NCBI RefSeq assembly: GCF_000178855.1
Contig: NZ_ADVG01000003.1
Span: 186,001 to 250,000 of the forward strand
Source of the DNA: Ktedonobacter racemifer DSM 44963
Lineage (GTDB): Bacteria; Chloroflexota; Ktedonobacteria; Ktedonobacterales; Ktedonobacteraceae
Direction: 5' to 3'
Length of the DNA stretch: 64,000 bases
The position numbers were made by a program, and so were the translations under genes. Shown piece by piece: positions 17,519 through 26,301 of the stretch. The notes under the pieces were generated by a model. It was not told the origin of the DNA. It ran no database searches and was given only the letters and a program-made list of their open reading frames with translations. Position 1 is the first letter of the stretch, and the number at the start of each line of letters is the position of its first letter.

Positions 17519-18784
17519 ATGCAATCAAACACCCCAAAAAAACAGGATGCCCCCTGGCGGAACCGCGACTACCTCTTGCTGTGGAGCGGGCAGGGCTTAT
17601 CATCTCTGGGAGATGTGCTGCAAGATGTCCCTCTCCCCTTGCTCATCCTGGCGCTAACGCACTCACCCGCTCAGGCCGGCATCGTGGCGACGCTGCAAAA
17701 GCTTCCCTTTCCTTTTCTGAGCCTGCCTGCTGGCGTACTGATTGACCGCTGGGACCGTAAGCGTGTGATGATCATTTGTGATATCGGGCGGGCGCTGGCG
17801 GCGGGAAGCGTCTTCCTGGCCTACTGGCTGAGGCACCTGAGCATGCCCCACATCTATCTTATGGCCCTGGTCTGTGGCGCCCTGGCAACCTTCTTCACCC
17901 TGGCCGAAACGGCCTCGCTGCCCAATGTTGTTAGCAAGGAGCACTTGCCTGCTGCTATGGGACAGAATTACGCAACCTCCATTGCCACAGGTATCATCGG
18001 CGCCCCCCTGGGAGGCCTGCTCTACGCCTTCTACGCAGCCCTGCCCTTTCTGCTGAACGCCCTCTCCTATCTTATTTCCGTTCTCTCGCTCTCCACGATC
18101 AGGACACAGTTTCAGCAGGTCCGGCAGACGACGCAACGCAACTTTCGCCAGGAAATTCAGGAGGGCGTTGCCTGGATCTGGCGGCAACCACTGGTGCGCT
18201 TCCTGGCCTTTCGCGTCAGCGCGGGCAATATCGCCTATGGAGGGAGCACACTCATCCTGATTATGCTCGCACAGAACTTACATGCCTCTGCCTTTGAGAT
18301 CGGCATTATCTTTACCATTGATGCCCTGGGAGGGATCGCGGCCTCCTTCTTGATCGAACCTCTACAACGACGCCTGAGCTTTACCCACATCACTATCGGC
18401 CTTGGGTGGGTTGCCGCGCTCCTCTTTCCGCTCTACGCGCTCGCCCCCAATATCTTTCTACTCGGGCTTATTGGCGCCCTGATGAGCTTCGCCCTCGTCA
18501 TTTTCGACGTCACCCAGTTGAGTTACCGGGCCTCGATCATTCCCGACAGTATTTTCGGCCGTGTCACCAGCAGCATTCGCCTGCTGACGGTTGGTGCCAT
18601 ATCGCTGGGAGCAGCCATCGCGGGCATCATGCTCCAGTTGTTTGGTCCCATTAACACCGTGTATAGCTTCTCGGCCTACCTGTTCGTGCTCGCTCTGCTG
18701 ACCACCCTGAACAAAGATATTCGCCAGGCAGGCTCCCTAAGCGAGACAGAGATGACCCTGGAAGAAGACACGCAAGTTGGGTAA
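17519..18784 (+). CDS. MFS transporter, macrolide-efflux-like
   Basis: A 421-residue MFS protein of the MFS_3 (MefA/enterobactin exporter-like) group: NRDYLLLWSGQGLSSLGD at the start, PAGVLIDRWDRKRVMIICD as the loop 2-3 motif, NALSYLISVLSL at TM6 and the RVTSSIRLLTVGAISLGAA stretch late in the protein are characteristic. It probably exports a hydrophobic compound or drug. No strong ribosome binding site is visible before the ATG at 17519. The 3' side is a hairpin at 18818-18875, beyond which the IS605 element begins. Confidence 0.88.
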   Translation: MQSNTPKKQDAPWRNRDYLLLWSGQGLSSLGDVLQDVPLPLLILALTHSPAQAGIVATLQKLPFPFLSLPAGVLIDRWDRKRVMIICDIGRALAAGSVFLAYWLRHLSMPHIYLMALVCGALATFFTLAETASLPNVVSKEHLPAAMGQNYATSIATGIIGAPLGGLLYAFYAALPFLLNALSYLISVLSLSTIRTQFQQVRQTTQRNFRQEIQEGVAWIWRQPLVRFLAFRVSAGNIAYGGSTLILIMLAQNLHASAFEIGIIFTIDALGGIAASFLIEPLQRRLSFTHITIGLGWVAALLFPLYALAPNIFLLGLIGALMSFALVIFDVTQLSYRASIIPDSIFGRVTSSIRLLTVGAISLGAAIAGIMLQLFGPINTVYSFSAYLFVLALLTTLNKDIRQAGSLSETEMTLEEDTQVG

Positions 18785-18817
18785 CGCGTTTCCTGGGCCG
18801 CTAACACGTGCCTTCGA

Positions 18818-18875
18818 AAAGAGGTGTGTAGGTAAGGAATGGAACAATGTCCCATTCCCTACCTACACGCCTCTT
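18818..18875 (+). terminator. Imperfect 26-bp hairpin after the MFS gene
   Basis: The arm AAAGAGGTGTGTAGGTAAGG from 18818 pairs with the stretch ending at 18875 with one G-U and one or two mismatches. It follows the MFS gene stop by about 30 bp and borders the IS605-type element. Confidence 0.6.
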
Positions 18876-18984
18876 TCTACAACCGGTGCGGGAAGTCCCT
18901 CCCAGTTGAGGAGGAGGGATGAAAACACCGTTCCTTGTTTGGTGGAGAGGATGGTAGGGCACCCAAGAATTTTTTTCCTGACAC

Positions 18985-19379
18985 TCCTGTATGTACCGCT
19001 TGATGACCTCTGTCGACACGTTGCCTGTTGTGCCCACATAATAGCTGCTTGTTCAAAGATGTTCCTTTCCACACATCTTTTTGAGTTTGGGGAACTGCTC
19101 GCGCAAGGAGCGCGATGAGTACCCTTTGAGCACATTCGCTATCAATGCCGGGCTGCGCACGTGGTGGAGCGCTCACAAACACGTGAATGTGGTCTTCGTC
19201 CGTCTCCAGTGCAAGCAACGTGAGTCCTTGCCGCTGGCAGCACTCCTCTATCAACCGTTTCGTCTCTTTTTGTACCTCCCCTGTGAGAATACGGCGTCGG
19301 TACTTTGGAAGCCATACCAGATGATAAGCAAGCGAATAGTGGGTATATCTGGTTTTACCTGCTTATAAACCACTTTCAT
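18985..19379 (-). pseudogene. tnpA: IS200-type Y1 transposase TnpA, several lesions
   Basis: Starting at the ATG 19377-19379 (MKVVYKQ), homology to TnpA continues only by changing frame: YTHYSLAYHLVWLPKYRRR and IEECCQRQGLTLLALETDED lie in a second frame, with the HUH motif as HIHVFV. After APPR the match moves to a third frame (NVLKGYSSRSLREQFPKLKK), where a TGA stands for the usual Trp before the TSSYYVGTTGNVS segment. At least two frameshifts and one nonsense change make it non-functional. It cannot mobilise the element by itself. Confidence 0.85.
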
Positions 19380-19380
19380 T

Positions 19381-19400
19381 CATGGTAGGATTCTACCATG
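19381..19400. promoter_or_regulatory. Palindrome covering the tnpB start codon
   Basis: CATGGTAG-GATT-CTACCATG is a perfect 8-bp stem with a 4-nt loop. It contains the tnpB ATG (19398-19400) and its weak AGGA site and lies 2 bp from the tnpA start, so it could limit translation of tnpB. Confidence 0.5.
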
Positions 19401-19838
19401 AAAACGGTGAAAATATATCAACTGAATCACCTGTCGCTCAGGCAATTCCAACGCTGCAAAGCTGCCCAAGTGGAGGCCGCGCAGGTCTGGAACGCGTGTA
19501 TGGAGGCCCACAAAGCGGCTCGCCTCACCCATGCACAATGGCCTAGTCGTGATGCGTTGCAAAAGGCCACCAAAGGCCGCTTTGCCCTGCATAGCCAATC
19601 GGTTCAGATGATCGTCGCCGTCTTCCTTGCCAACATTGAGACGACACACCAGCTTCGTCAAAGTCATCCCCATATGCAGATGAAGTACCCCTGGCGCACT
19701 AAACGCTTCTTCCCAGTCAAATGGGCTTCGCAAGCTGTCTGCAAAGAGCGCGGGCGGGTGGTCTTGCCCATGGGCAGAGGGCGCCCATCTCTCGTCCTGC
19801 CCATCGAGCTTCCAGAAAACAGCGGGGCATGTACCCTA

Positions 19839-21023
19839 GTAGTCAGTCCAGATTGAAATTTATGGTATGCTGAGGAAAAACGGGAGAAGATCTCATGGGA
19901 CGACCAGCTCCGATGCACCTCAGCGAAGACGAACGAGACCACGTGCAGGTGTTTGTGCGACGTGGCAAAGCCAATGCGCGAACCCTCACACGGGCGAGAG
20001 TGCTGTTAAAAAGCGATACAGGCTGGACGGATGCCGAAATCGCCCAGGCTTTCGACATCTCGGAGCAGACAATCCGCAACATTCGCCAGCGCTTTCGTGC
20101 GGGAGGCGTCGAAGCAGTGCTAACCGACAAACGGCAAGAGCGCCGACGCCAGGCACTGGCGGATGAGCAAGCTGCCCATCTCTTTGCCATTGCGTGTAGC
20201 AAGGTTCCTGATGGGCATGACCACTGGACGGTGCGCATGCTGGCAGGCCAGGCCGTCGAATTGGGATATGTCCGAAGGATCTCGCCGGAAACCGTGCGCC
20301 AGTTACTCAAAAAAACACGTTGAAACCGTGGCAGCACGAGCACTGGTGCATTCCAAACGTCGATGCTCCCTTTGTGGCAGCCATGGAAGATGTGCTGGAT
20401 TTGTACGCCCAGCCGTATGATCCAGAAGCACCTTTGGTCTGTTTTGACGAGAAGCCGCTGGTGGTCCATGGAGAGGTTCGTGAGCCTCTGCCCGTGAAAC
20501 CGGGATCTCCCCAACGTTCTGATTACGAATATGAGCGGTTGGGGACCGCCAATCTGTTTGTGTTCGTCGAGCCCCTGGCTGGTCGCCGTTGTGTCGAGAT
20601 GACCGACCAGCGCACCAGGCTAGATGCGAGCCCAGACGATCCGCTGGCTGGTGGATGAGGTCTATCCTGATGCTCGCGTCATTCGCCTGGTCATGGACAA
20701 CCTCAACACTCATACGGTGGGCAGCCTCTACGAGGCGTTCCCTCCCGAGGAAGCCCAGCGCATCTGGAAACGGCTGGAAGTGCATTATACCCCCAAGCAT
20801 GGGAGTTGGCTCAATATGGCCGAGATCGAGATCAGCATCTTTGAGCGGGGCTGTTTGTCCAAACGGGTCAAAAGCTTTGAACATCTGTGGCAGCACATTG
20901 AGGCCCTGGCCAGCGAACGCAATGCACAACGCTGCCAGATCCATTGGCGCTTTACCTGTGCTGATGCTCGTGCTCAGATGCATGATTTGTACCCCTCGCC
21001 AAAAATCAAACTGGACTGACTAC
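19839..21023 (+). mobile_element. IS630-family element nested in tnpB
   Basis: The ends are the inverted repeats GTAGTCAGTCCAG (19839-19851) and CTGGACTGACTAC (21011-21023). They are flanked by a TA on each side (19837-19838 and 21024-21025), the target duplication of IS630/Tc1-mariner elements. The length is 1185 bp. It carries a transposase gene in several frames. Confidence 0.92.
19895..21019 (+). pseudogene. IS630-family DDE transposase, two frame breaks
   Basis: The first frame (19895-20323) has the helix-turn-helix half (DAEIAQAFDISEQTIRNIRQ). At a run of seven A residues near 20310 the frame ends in LLKKTR; a -1 shift there continues directly into LKPWQHEHWCIPNVDAPFVA, a typical join for this family and possibly programmed slippage. 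The second break near 20625 (between TDQRTRLD and AQTIRWLVDEVY) looks like a true mutation. The catalytic triad is otherwise present: D in LVCFDEKP, D in RLVMDNLNTH and E in WLNMAEIEIS. GGGAGAAG precedes the first ATG. Confidence 0.85.
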
Positions 21024-21839
21024 TAGTCTGGAACCATGGGTTTGAACTGCATGTCTGTGTGCAGATCCCACAGGCCGAGGAGGCTCCAGGCACCGTCCAA
21101 GCCACCGTCGATTTGGGCGAGATCCACCTGGCAGCCGTCACGACGAACACAGGCAAGGCCATGATCGTCACCGGACGTGGCATCCGTTCGCTCAAACGCC
21201 AGCGAACGAAGCAACTGGGCCAGCTTGCCAAGAAGCAATCCCGATGCAAGAAGTCTTCTCGTCGTTGGAAAAAATTGCAACGCGCCAAGAACAAACAATG
21301 CCGACGAGCCGAGCGACGCATTCGCGACCTGCGACACAAAGCGACTCGCAACGTCATCAACTTCTGTGTTGAGCACCAGGTTGGGACCCTCTTCATCGGC
21401 AATCCTCATAGCGTTCGTGACAAGAAGAGTGGCAGACACCACAATCAGCGTCTGGCCTTGTGGGAGTATGGCAGGGACATTGACTATCTCACGCACAAAA
21501 GCAAGGCTGCTCACATCATGAGCTTCACCGGCTCGGAACGAGGAACATCGAGCCAGTGTCCTGTATGTGGGCATAGACACAAGCCCAAGGGAAGAAATTG
21601 GGTGTGCCGACACTGCCAGTTTTCCGGGCATCGGGACCTGGTGGGTTCGGTCAATATGCATCAACTTAGCTTTGGTTTTCAAGTGAAGTTTCCTCAATCC
21701 TTCACGTATCTACGTCCACCTGGCTCGTCCAGGCGAAGTAGTAGGAGGGCAGACACGCCCCAACGTTGTCTAAGCAAGGAACCGGCCCAACCACGTATCG
21801 CGGATACGGTCTCCTCGGAGACAGGCCAAACCGGTGACG

Positions 21840-21881
21840 TGGCTTAGAAGCCCGTCCCGTAAACGGGACGTGGAGTGTCAC
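21840..21881 (+). ncRNA. Putative 3' end of the TnpB guide (omega) RNA / right end of IS605-type element
   Basis: The region after tnpB has an AGCC stretch, the 7-bp hairpin at 21853-21870 and TGGAGTGTCAC. In the TnpB family the guide RNA scaffold ends at the element's right end and the adjoining host bases act as guide. Here these would be TACTTCCACGCGTCCACGAG (21882 on), inside the 3' end of the GNAT gene. The call is by analogy. Confidence 0.55.
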
Positions 21882-22432
21882 TACTTCCACGCGTCCACGA
21901 GCATGCCATACACAATCATGTCATGGGCCTTGCCATTGAGCCATTCGGCCTGGCGCAGGATTCCCTCCTGTGTGAAGCCCAGCCTCTCTGGCACGGCTCG
22001 GCTCTTCTTGTTACCAGCGGCGGCATGAATTTCGACTTTGTTGAGGCCATACTCCTCGAAGGCATAGGTGGTAAGCGCCTTTGTGGCCCTGGTAATGATT
22101 CCCTTGCCCTGCATATCTTTATCCAGCCAGTAGCCAATCTCCGCCACACGCGTCTCCCAGCTCATCCTGGGGAAACCGATTGAACCAACCATTTGTCCCC
22201 GGTACCAGAGATTGGTTGGCAGCCCTACTCCACCCGCGAACTGCTGCATACTGCCTCGCATATATGAACTTATGACTTCAGGCGTCTGCTTGAAGGCCGC
22301 CCAGGACATCCACTCCCGCAAGTGCTTGATGTTGCGCACCACCAGGGCATGATACTCATTCACATACCGCTGCTCATTCAAGCGTAATTCGATTTCATCA
22401 TCCACACGAATACAGAGAGAGAGTTTACTCAT
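21881..22432 (-). CDS. GNAT acetyltransferase, RimL/RimJ-like
   Basis: A 183-residue acetyltransferase like those that acetylate ribosomal proteins (YdaF/RimL group): HLREWMSWAAF near the N terminus, AEIGYWLDKDMQGKGIITRA as motif A (Q-G-K-G), ALTTYAFEEYGLNKVEIHAA, NKKSRAVPERLGFTQEGILR as motif B, then the last strand DMIVYGMLVDAWK. AAAGGAAAAGA precedes the ATG. The stop codon touches the right end of the IS605-type element, so the last residues may have been set by the insertion, although the motifs are complete. Confidence 0.88.
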   Translation of the reverse strand: MSKLSLCIRVDDEIELRLNEQRYVNEYHALVVRNIKHLREWMSWAAFKQTPEVISSYMRGSMQQFAGGVGLPTNLWYRGQMVGSIGFPRMSWETRVAEIGYWLDKDMQGKGIITRATKALTTYAFEEYGLNKVEIHAAAGNKKSRAVPERLGFTQEGILRQAEWLNGKAHDMIVYGMLVDAWK

Positions 22433-22598
22433 TCTTTTCCTTTTTATCTATATAGCCAGACCATGAGCAAGGTGTTTGCTTGACTCCTCGACCATACGAC
22501 TCACCAAAAATAATTTGTACTAGAGGGTTAGCTAATCCAAATACAGTGCATTGCTTCAGGGTAGCACTGATAGCGCCCCTTTGCAATAAGCACTATAA

Positions 22599-22626
22599 GT
22601 AGAGTCCATGCCAGCATGGACCCTAC
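22599..22626 (-). terminator. Palindromic element, copy 1
   Basis: GTAG/CTAC arms outside and GTCCATGC/GCATGGAC inside (22599-22626) with one mismatch. It lies just after the small membrane protein gene (-). The same 28-bp design occurs at 44406-44433. Confidence 0.6.
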
Positions 22627-22642
22627 GCAGTTGAGCAGATGA

Positions 22643-22828
22643 TTAGAGTTCGCCCTGCCCGATCCCTTTGTAGCTGAGGAAGAGAATTGCAACGAGGATG
22701 AACGCAAGCAGGATGCCAAGCAGGCCAATGACGATGTTGCCAATATCTATGTTATCGATGCCGCCCCAGATGAAGATCAGGCATAGGACAGATCCCAGGA
22801 CGAGCACGCGAGTGGTACAGAGTTTCAC
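22643..22828 (-). CDS. Small membrane protein
   Basis: A 61-residue protein with a GTG start preceded by AAGAGGAAG. It has two hydrophobic segments: VLVLGSVLCLIFIWGG and IVIGLLGILLAFILVAILFL, joined by a short polar turn (IDNIDIGN), and a Lys/Gly tail. The function is unknown; no family is recognised. The good ribosome binding site and the hairpin directly after the stop (22599-22626) favour a real gene. Confidence 0.65.
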   Translation of the reverse strand: MKLCTTRVLVLGSVLCLIFIWGGIDNIDIGNIVIGLLGILLAFILVAILFLSYKGIGQGEL

Positions 22829-23198
22829 AATGCTTCCTCTTCTTCTTATGCGGAAACCGACCCCATTCTAGAGGCATGCCCTCATTCGGCCGAGGCACCG
22901 CTCTTGTAGCTGACGCTCGGGTTTCCTTTTAGGCACGCCCCTTTTTCAGGCAAAAGCGCATCACGTTGCCATGATACCCAAAATCGACCTTCTCTTACTG
23001 TGACGCATTTCACATTTTTACATAAAAATATTACAACTACTCCTATCTTCTTACCGAAGCCGTTCTCAGCATCTGCAACCTTTCTCTTTATGCTGAAATA
23101 AGCATGGCCCTGATATGCTAAATACAAGCGTCTGTGTAAGGTATCTTTGTAATGCGTAGACATTATCGTTCATTCATTTTTGAAAGAGCAATGGCGCT
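22829..23198. other. Intergenic region, no gene recognised
   Basis: A weak open frame on the minus strand (22882-23163) has no ribosome binding site and no recognisable product. The region likely holds the promoters of the divergent small membrane protein and MFS genes. Confidence 0.4.
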
Positions 23199-24680
23199 AT
23201 GGAGACAATGCAGAGTAAAACTAAAGCGGTAAAGACCGATGTCCCCGCCAGGATGGATCGCCTGCCCTGGAGTCGCTGGCACTGGCTTGTGGTCATCTCG
23301 CTGGGCATCACCTGGATTCTGGATGGTCTTGAAGTCACCATCGTTGGCTCTATCGCCAGCGTGCTGAGCAAGCCTCAGACCCTTCATCTCTCGACGGTGG
23401 AGGCCTCCAGCGCTGGTACAGTCTATCTCATTGGCGCGGTGCTCGGTGCCCTGGTATTTGGTCGGATGACCGATCAAATGGGTCGCAAGAAGCTCTTTAT
23501 GATTACCTTGCTGGTCTACCTGGGCGCGACCATCGCAACTGCCTTCTCCTTTAACTTCTACTGGTTCGCCGCCTGTCGCTTCATTACGGGCACGGGTATC
23601 GGTGGCGAATACGCAGCCATCAACTCGGCTATTGACGAGCTTATTCCGGCGCGGGCGCGCGGCTGGACCGACCTCGTGATCAATGGCACCTGGTGGATTG
23701 GTACAGCCTTTGGCGCGGCCATGACCGGCGTACTGCTCAATCCCAATCTCTTCCCCATCAATGTAGGCTGGCGTCTCTCCTTCGCTCTGGGCGCGGTTCT
23801 GGGCCTGGCCGTCCTGCTGGTACGCCGTTACGTGCCCGAGAGTCCACGCTGGCTGATGATGCATGGCCACTTTGAGGAGGCCAACAAGGTGGTGGACGAA
23901 ATTGAGCAGGAAGTACGGAGAGAGCGAGGAGGGGAGCCACTACCTGAGCCAGAGAGTGCCATTTATATCCGCCCTCGCGGCGCGATTGGCTTCGGTGAAA
24001 TCGCGAAGACAATGGTCAGACTCTACCCCAAACGCACAATTCTGGGCCTCTCGCTGATGTCCGCGCAGGCATTTTTCTACAATGCCATCTTCTTTACCTA
24101 TGCCCTGGTGCTGACGACCTTCTTCCACCTGCCAGCCGAGAGCGTGCCACTCTACCAGATTCCCTTCGCCATAGGCAACGTGATCGGCCCACTGACCATC
24201 GGTCGTCTGTTTGACACGATTGGGCGACGCAAGATGATCAGCTTCACCTATATCATCTCCGGCGTGCTGCTGGCCATTACGAGCTGGCTCTTCGCCCAGG
24301 GTATGCTCAACGTAGTCACGATCACCATCTGCTGGTCGATCATCTTCTTCTTTGCCTCCACCGGCTCCAGCTCGGCCTACCTGACTGTCAGCGAGGTCTT
24401 TCCCCTAGAGATGCGCGCGATGGTCATCGCTCTCTTCTACGCCATTGGAACAGGTGTTGGAGGCGCCTTCGCTCCCTTCATCTTTGGTCTACTCATCCAG
24501 ACCAACCAGCCAGTCATCCTCTCCTACGGCTACTATGCGGGCGCGCTATTCATGGCGGCTGCGGGTGTCGTAGCCATCTTCTTCGGCGTCGACGCCGAGC
24601 GCAAGTCCCTGGAGAGCATCGCCAAACCCTTCTCCCAGGCCGACGACGAGGAAGATCCCCAGACCGCTCAGGCCATTTAG
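23199..24680 (+). CDS. MFS transporter, sugar/organic-acid porter type
   Basis: A 493-residue protein with 12 predicted membrane segments. It has the sugar-porter/metabolite:H+ symporter signatures: a TM1 charged DGLE motif (TWILDGLEVTIVGS), GRMTDQMGRKKLFMITL between TM2 and TM3, RFITGTGIGGEYAAINSAID in TM4, VPESPRWLMMHGHFEEA before the central loop and GRLFDTIGRRKMISFTY in the second half. The substrate is unknown. A perfect 27-bp hairpin follows at 24684-24745. Confidence 0.9.
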   Translation: METMQSKTKAVKTDVPARMDRLPWSRWHWLVVISLGITWILDGLEVTIVGSIASVLSKPQTLHLSTVEASSAGTVYLIGAVLGALVFGRMTDQMGRKKLFMITLLVYLGATIATAFSFNFYWFAACRFITGTGIGGEYAAINSAIDELIPARARGWTDLVINGTWWIGTAFGAAMTGVLLNPNLFPINVGWRLSFALGAVLGLAVLLVRRYVPESPRWLMMHGHFEEANKVVDEIEQEVRRERGGEPLPEPESAIYIRPRGAIGFGEIAKTMVRLYPKRTILGLSLMSAQAFFYNAIFFTYALVLTTFFHLPAESVPLYQIPFAIGNVIGPLTIGRLFDTIGRRKMISFTYIISGVLLAITSWLFAQGMLNVVTITICWSIIFFFASTGSSSAYLTVSEVFPLEMRAMVIALFYAIGTGVGGAFAPFIFGLLIQTNQPVILSYGYYAGALFMAAAGVVAIFFGVDAERKSLESIAKPFSQADDEEDPQTAQAI

Positions 24681-24683
24681 ACT

Positions 24684-24745
24684 ATAAGAAAAGTGGATAC
24701 AGTAGGCGGCGAGAATGCGCCGCCTACTGTATCCACTTTTCTTAT
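24684..24745 (+). terminator. Perfect 27-bp hairpin after the MFS gene
   Basis: Arms 24684-24710 and 24719-24745 are exact complements with an 8-nt loop. It starts four bases after the MFS stop codon. Confidence 0.8.
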
Positions 24746-24845
24746 TATGTTCTGCTTTTGAAGAAATGCTATCGCTTACGTCTTCTATAGTGTAAAATAA
24801 AACTCTTCAATATAATTACAAGAAGGCGTAGTGAGGTCCACTCGT

Positions 24846-26276
24846 ATGTTGTTACAACTAACCGTTATGGCCTGTAGCCTGATTTTATCAATGATTGCTG
24901 GCTGCCTGATCGGCTATTGGGGATTTAGAAAACGCAAGCGTACAGTATTTGAAGAGGGCTTAAAGCTCTACACTCAGCAAATTCCTTTCGGAGCCTACTG
25001 CCGCTATGCCCAGGTTCGCCAAAAGACCATCTCGCAGGTACATAACCAGGTCTGGATATGGGGTATACTTCTTCCATTGCCCGCTATAATTGGCAACCTG
25101 CTTGCCAGTAGTATCATCAGGGTTGACACTTCAGCACAGGCTTCTATAGGGATCGCCACCCGGTCAGCGCTGGTAGGACTCGTGATAGGCGTGGGACTAT
25201 TTGAGTTTATTAGTGATGTCAGGCTTGACCTTGCAGCTATGCGCATCTTTGAGTTCAATCCCCTTGAACGTTCACTCTTCATCAAGGCTGACCTGTTCAA
25301 GATACTTTCCACCTACATCTCCGCTGCGGCCTTCCTCCTAAGCATGTTGATCTATTTCTTGCTGTATCCACCTAGAACTCTCCTTATCAATATCATCTTT
25401 AAACCACCAATCTTCTCAATCATATTTGGTAGCATCGCCAATGTCTATTTTTTCATCTTTATCACACTCATCGTTATTGCAATCTTTGCCTTCACAACTA
25501 TTTTTACCTTGCCATACGCGAACCTGAGCTCCTCGCTTCAACCTATTGAGGAGACACAGTGGGCAAATCTAATCCCGCGCATCCAAACCTGGATCAGGCT
25601 CGCAGGTGTAGAGTTTTCAGCGGTTCTGGTAGCGCAGGATCTCTTTGGAGGGCAAGAAGTGCGTCTGTCAGGTCCCGGTCGCCGTCCAGCGCTTATCATC
25701 AGCGAGGCCTTGTTGCATGCAAGTGATTGGCGCGTGCACGACACCATCATTTGCCAGGGTATCATCATGCATAAACAAAAGTCAGCGCTCAAACCACTTA
25801 TGGCTGGTCTCGCCGGGTTCGGCACATTTATAGCCTGGATCCTCCTGGCCCCAATACTTCTACAGTTACCCTCTTCACTTACACGTGACGTTGTTTTCGA
25901 CATTCTTCTCATCGGTATACCTATAACAATAATCCTGGCAATGGTGCTCATTGTCGGTTTAAAGCAAGTAGACACTCATAACGCCGCCATCATCAAACTG
26001 ACAGGCGACCCTCTGGCGCTCCTTGTTCTACATCATGTCCGTGCAGCCCTTAACGGGAGCCCTTTTACATCAGATAATCTCAAGATTGCAAAAGGTCGCT
26101 TTGAACGCATAATTGCATCGTTACACACAGGCTCACCACAGGCACCATATGCCACCTTACCTGTGCCCTCGCCCTTAAAAATCAGGATCGAGCATGAACC
26201 AATCACAATCCCCCTTAACCAGGCAACATTACCCGCGCCCGTCCCGGAAGTGGCTTATGGGGATCTAGCGTCATAA
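24846..26276 (+). CDS. Membrane protein, M48-like peptidase fold without zinc ligands (copy 1)
   Basis: A 476-residue protein with about seven membrane segments. The region VRLSGPGRRPALIISEALLH aligns with the strand-turn that precedes HExxH in M48 peptidases. The next helix is TIICQGIIMHK where M48 has AHELGH, so both His and the Glu are absent. Further on, KLTGDPLALLVLHHV matches the LTGDPxALxxALxxL that follows ExxAD in M48 proteins, but the zinc-binding Glu is Asp and the rest is lost. Probably a pseudoenzyme (inference). ATG 24846 has GTGAGG upstream; GTG 24831 is an alternative. The next gene, 25 bp on, is a paralogue. Confidence 0.65.
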   Translation: MLLQLTVMACSLILSMIAGCLIGYWGFRKRKRTVFEEGLKLYTQQIPFGAYCRYAQVRQKTISQVHNQVWIWGILLPLPAIIGNLLASSIIRVDTSAQASIGIATRSALVGLVIGVGLFEFISDVRLDLAAMRIFEFNPLERSLFIKADLFKILSTYISAAAFLLSMLIYFLLYPPRTLLINIIFKPPIFSIIFGSIANVYFFIFITLIVIAIFAFTTIFTLPYANLSSSLQPIEETQWANLIPRIQTWIRLAGVEFSAVLVAQDLFGGQEVRLSGPGRRPALIISEALLHASDWRVHDTIICQGIIMHKQKSALKPLMAGLAGFGTFIAWILLAPILLQLPSSLTRDVVFDILLIGIPITIILAMVLIVGLKQVDTHNAAIIKLTGDPLALLVLHHVRAALNGSPFTSDNLKIAKGRFERIIASLHTGSPQAPYATLPVPSPLKIRIEHEPITIPLNQATLPAPVPEVAYGDLAS

Positions 26277-26301
26277 GTAAACCAGAGAGAGAAAAAATAC
26301 C

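Larger units (their letters stand above)
19398..21847 (+). pseudogene. tnpB: TnpB (RNA-guided nuclease family), split by IS630 insertion
   Basis: The N-terminal part (19398-19836) ends in ...PENSGACT. The C-terminal part resumes after the IS630 element with LVWNHGFELHVCVQIPQA in the same frame once the insert and one TA copy are removed. RuvC motifs: D in VDLGEIHLAA and a late D in GHRDLVGSVNM; the position of the usual RuvC-II glutamate is G in TLFIGNP, with a Glu about 20 residues later in LALWEYGRD. The zinc finger is CPVCGH and CRHC. It is probably inactive in its present split form. Confidence 0.85.
18880..21881 (+). mobile_element. IS200/IS605-type element with divergent tnpA and tnpB, interrupted by an IS630 element
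   Basis: A degenerate tnpA (-) and a tnpB (+) diverge from about 19380-19398. The right end has the usual hairpin CGTCCCG-TAAA-CGGGACG (21853-21870) followed by TGGAGTGTCAC, which I take as the element's last bases (about 21881). A left-end hairpin candidate is TCCCTCC/GGAGGGA (18896-18902 with 18913-18919); the exact left boundary is not resolved. The right end abuts the stop codon of a GNAT gene. tnpB is split by a nested IS630 element (19839-21023). Confidence 0.75.

Noticed and set aside
22882..23163. 93-residue open frame on the minus strand
   Set aside because: No ribosome binding site, no family resemblance, and it lies in a region that should hold divergent promoters.
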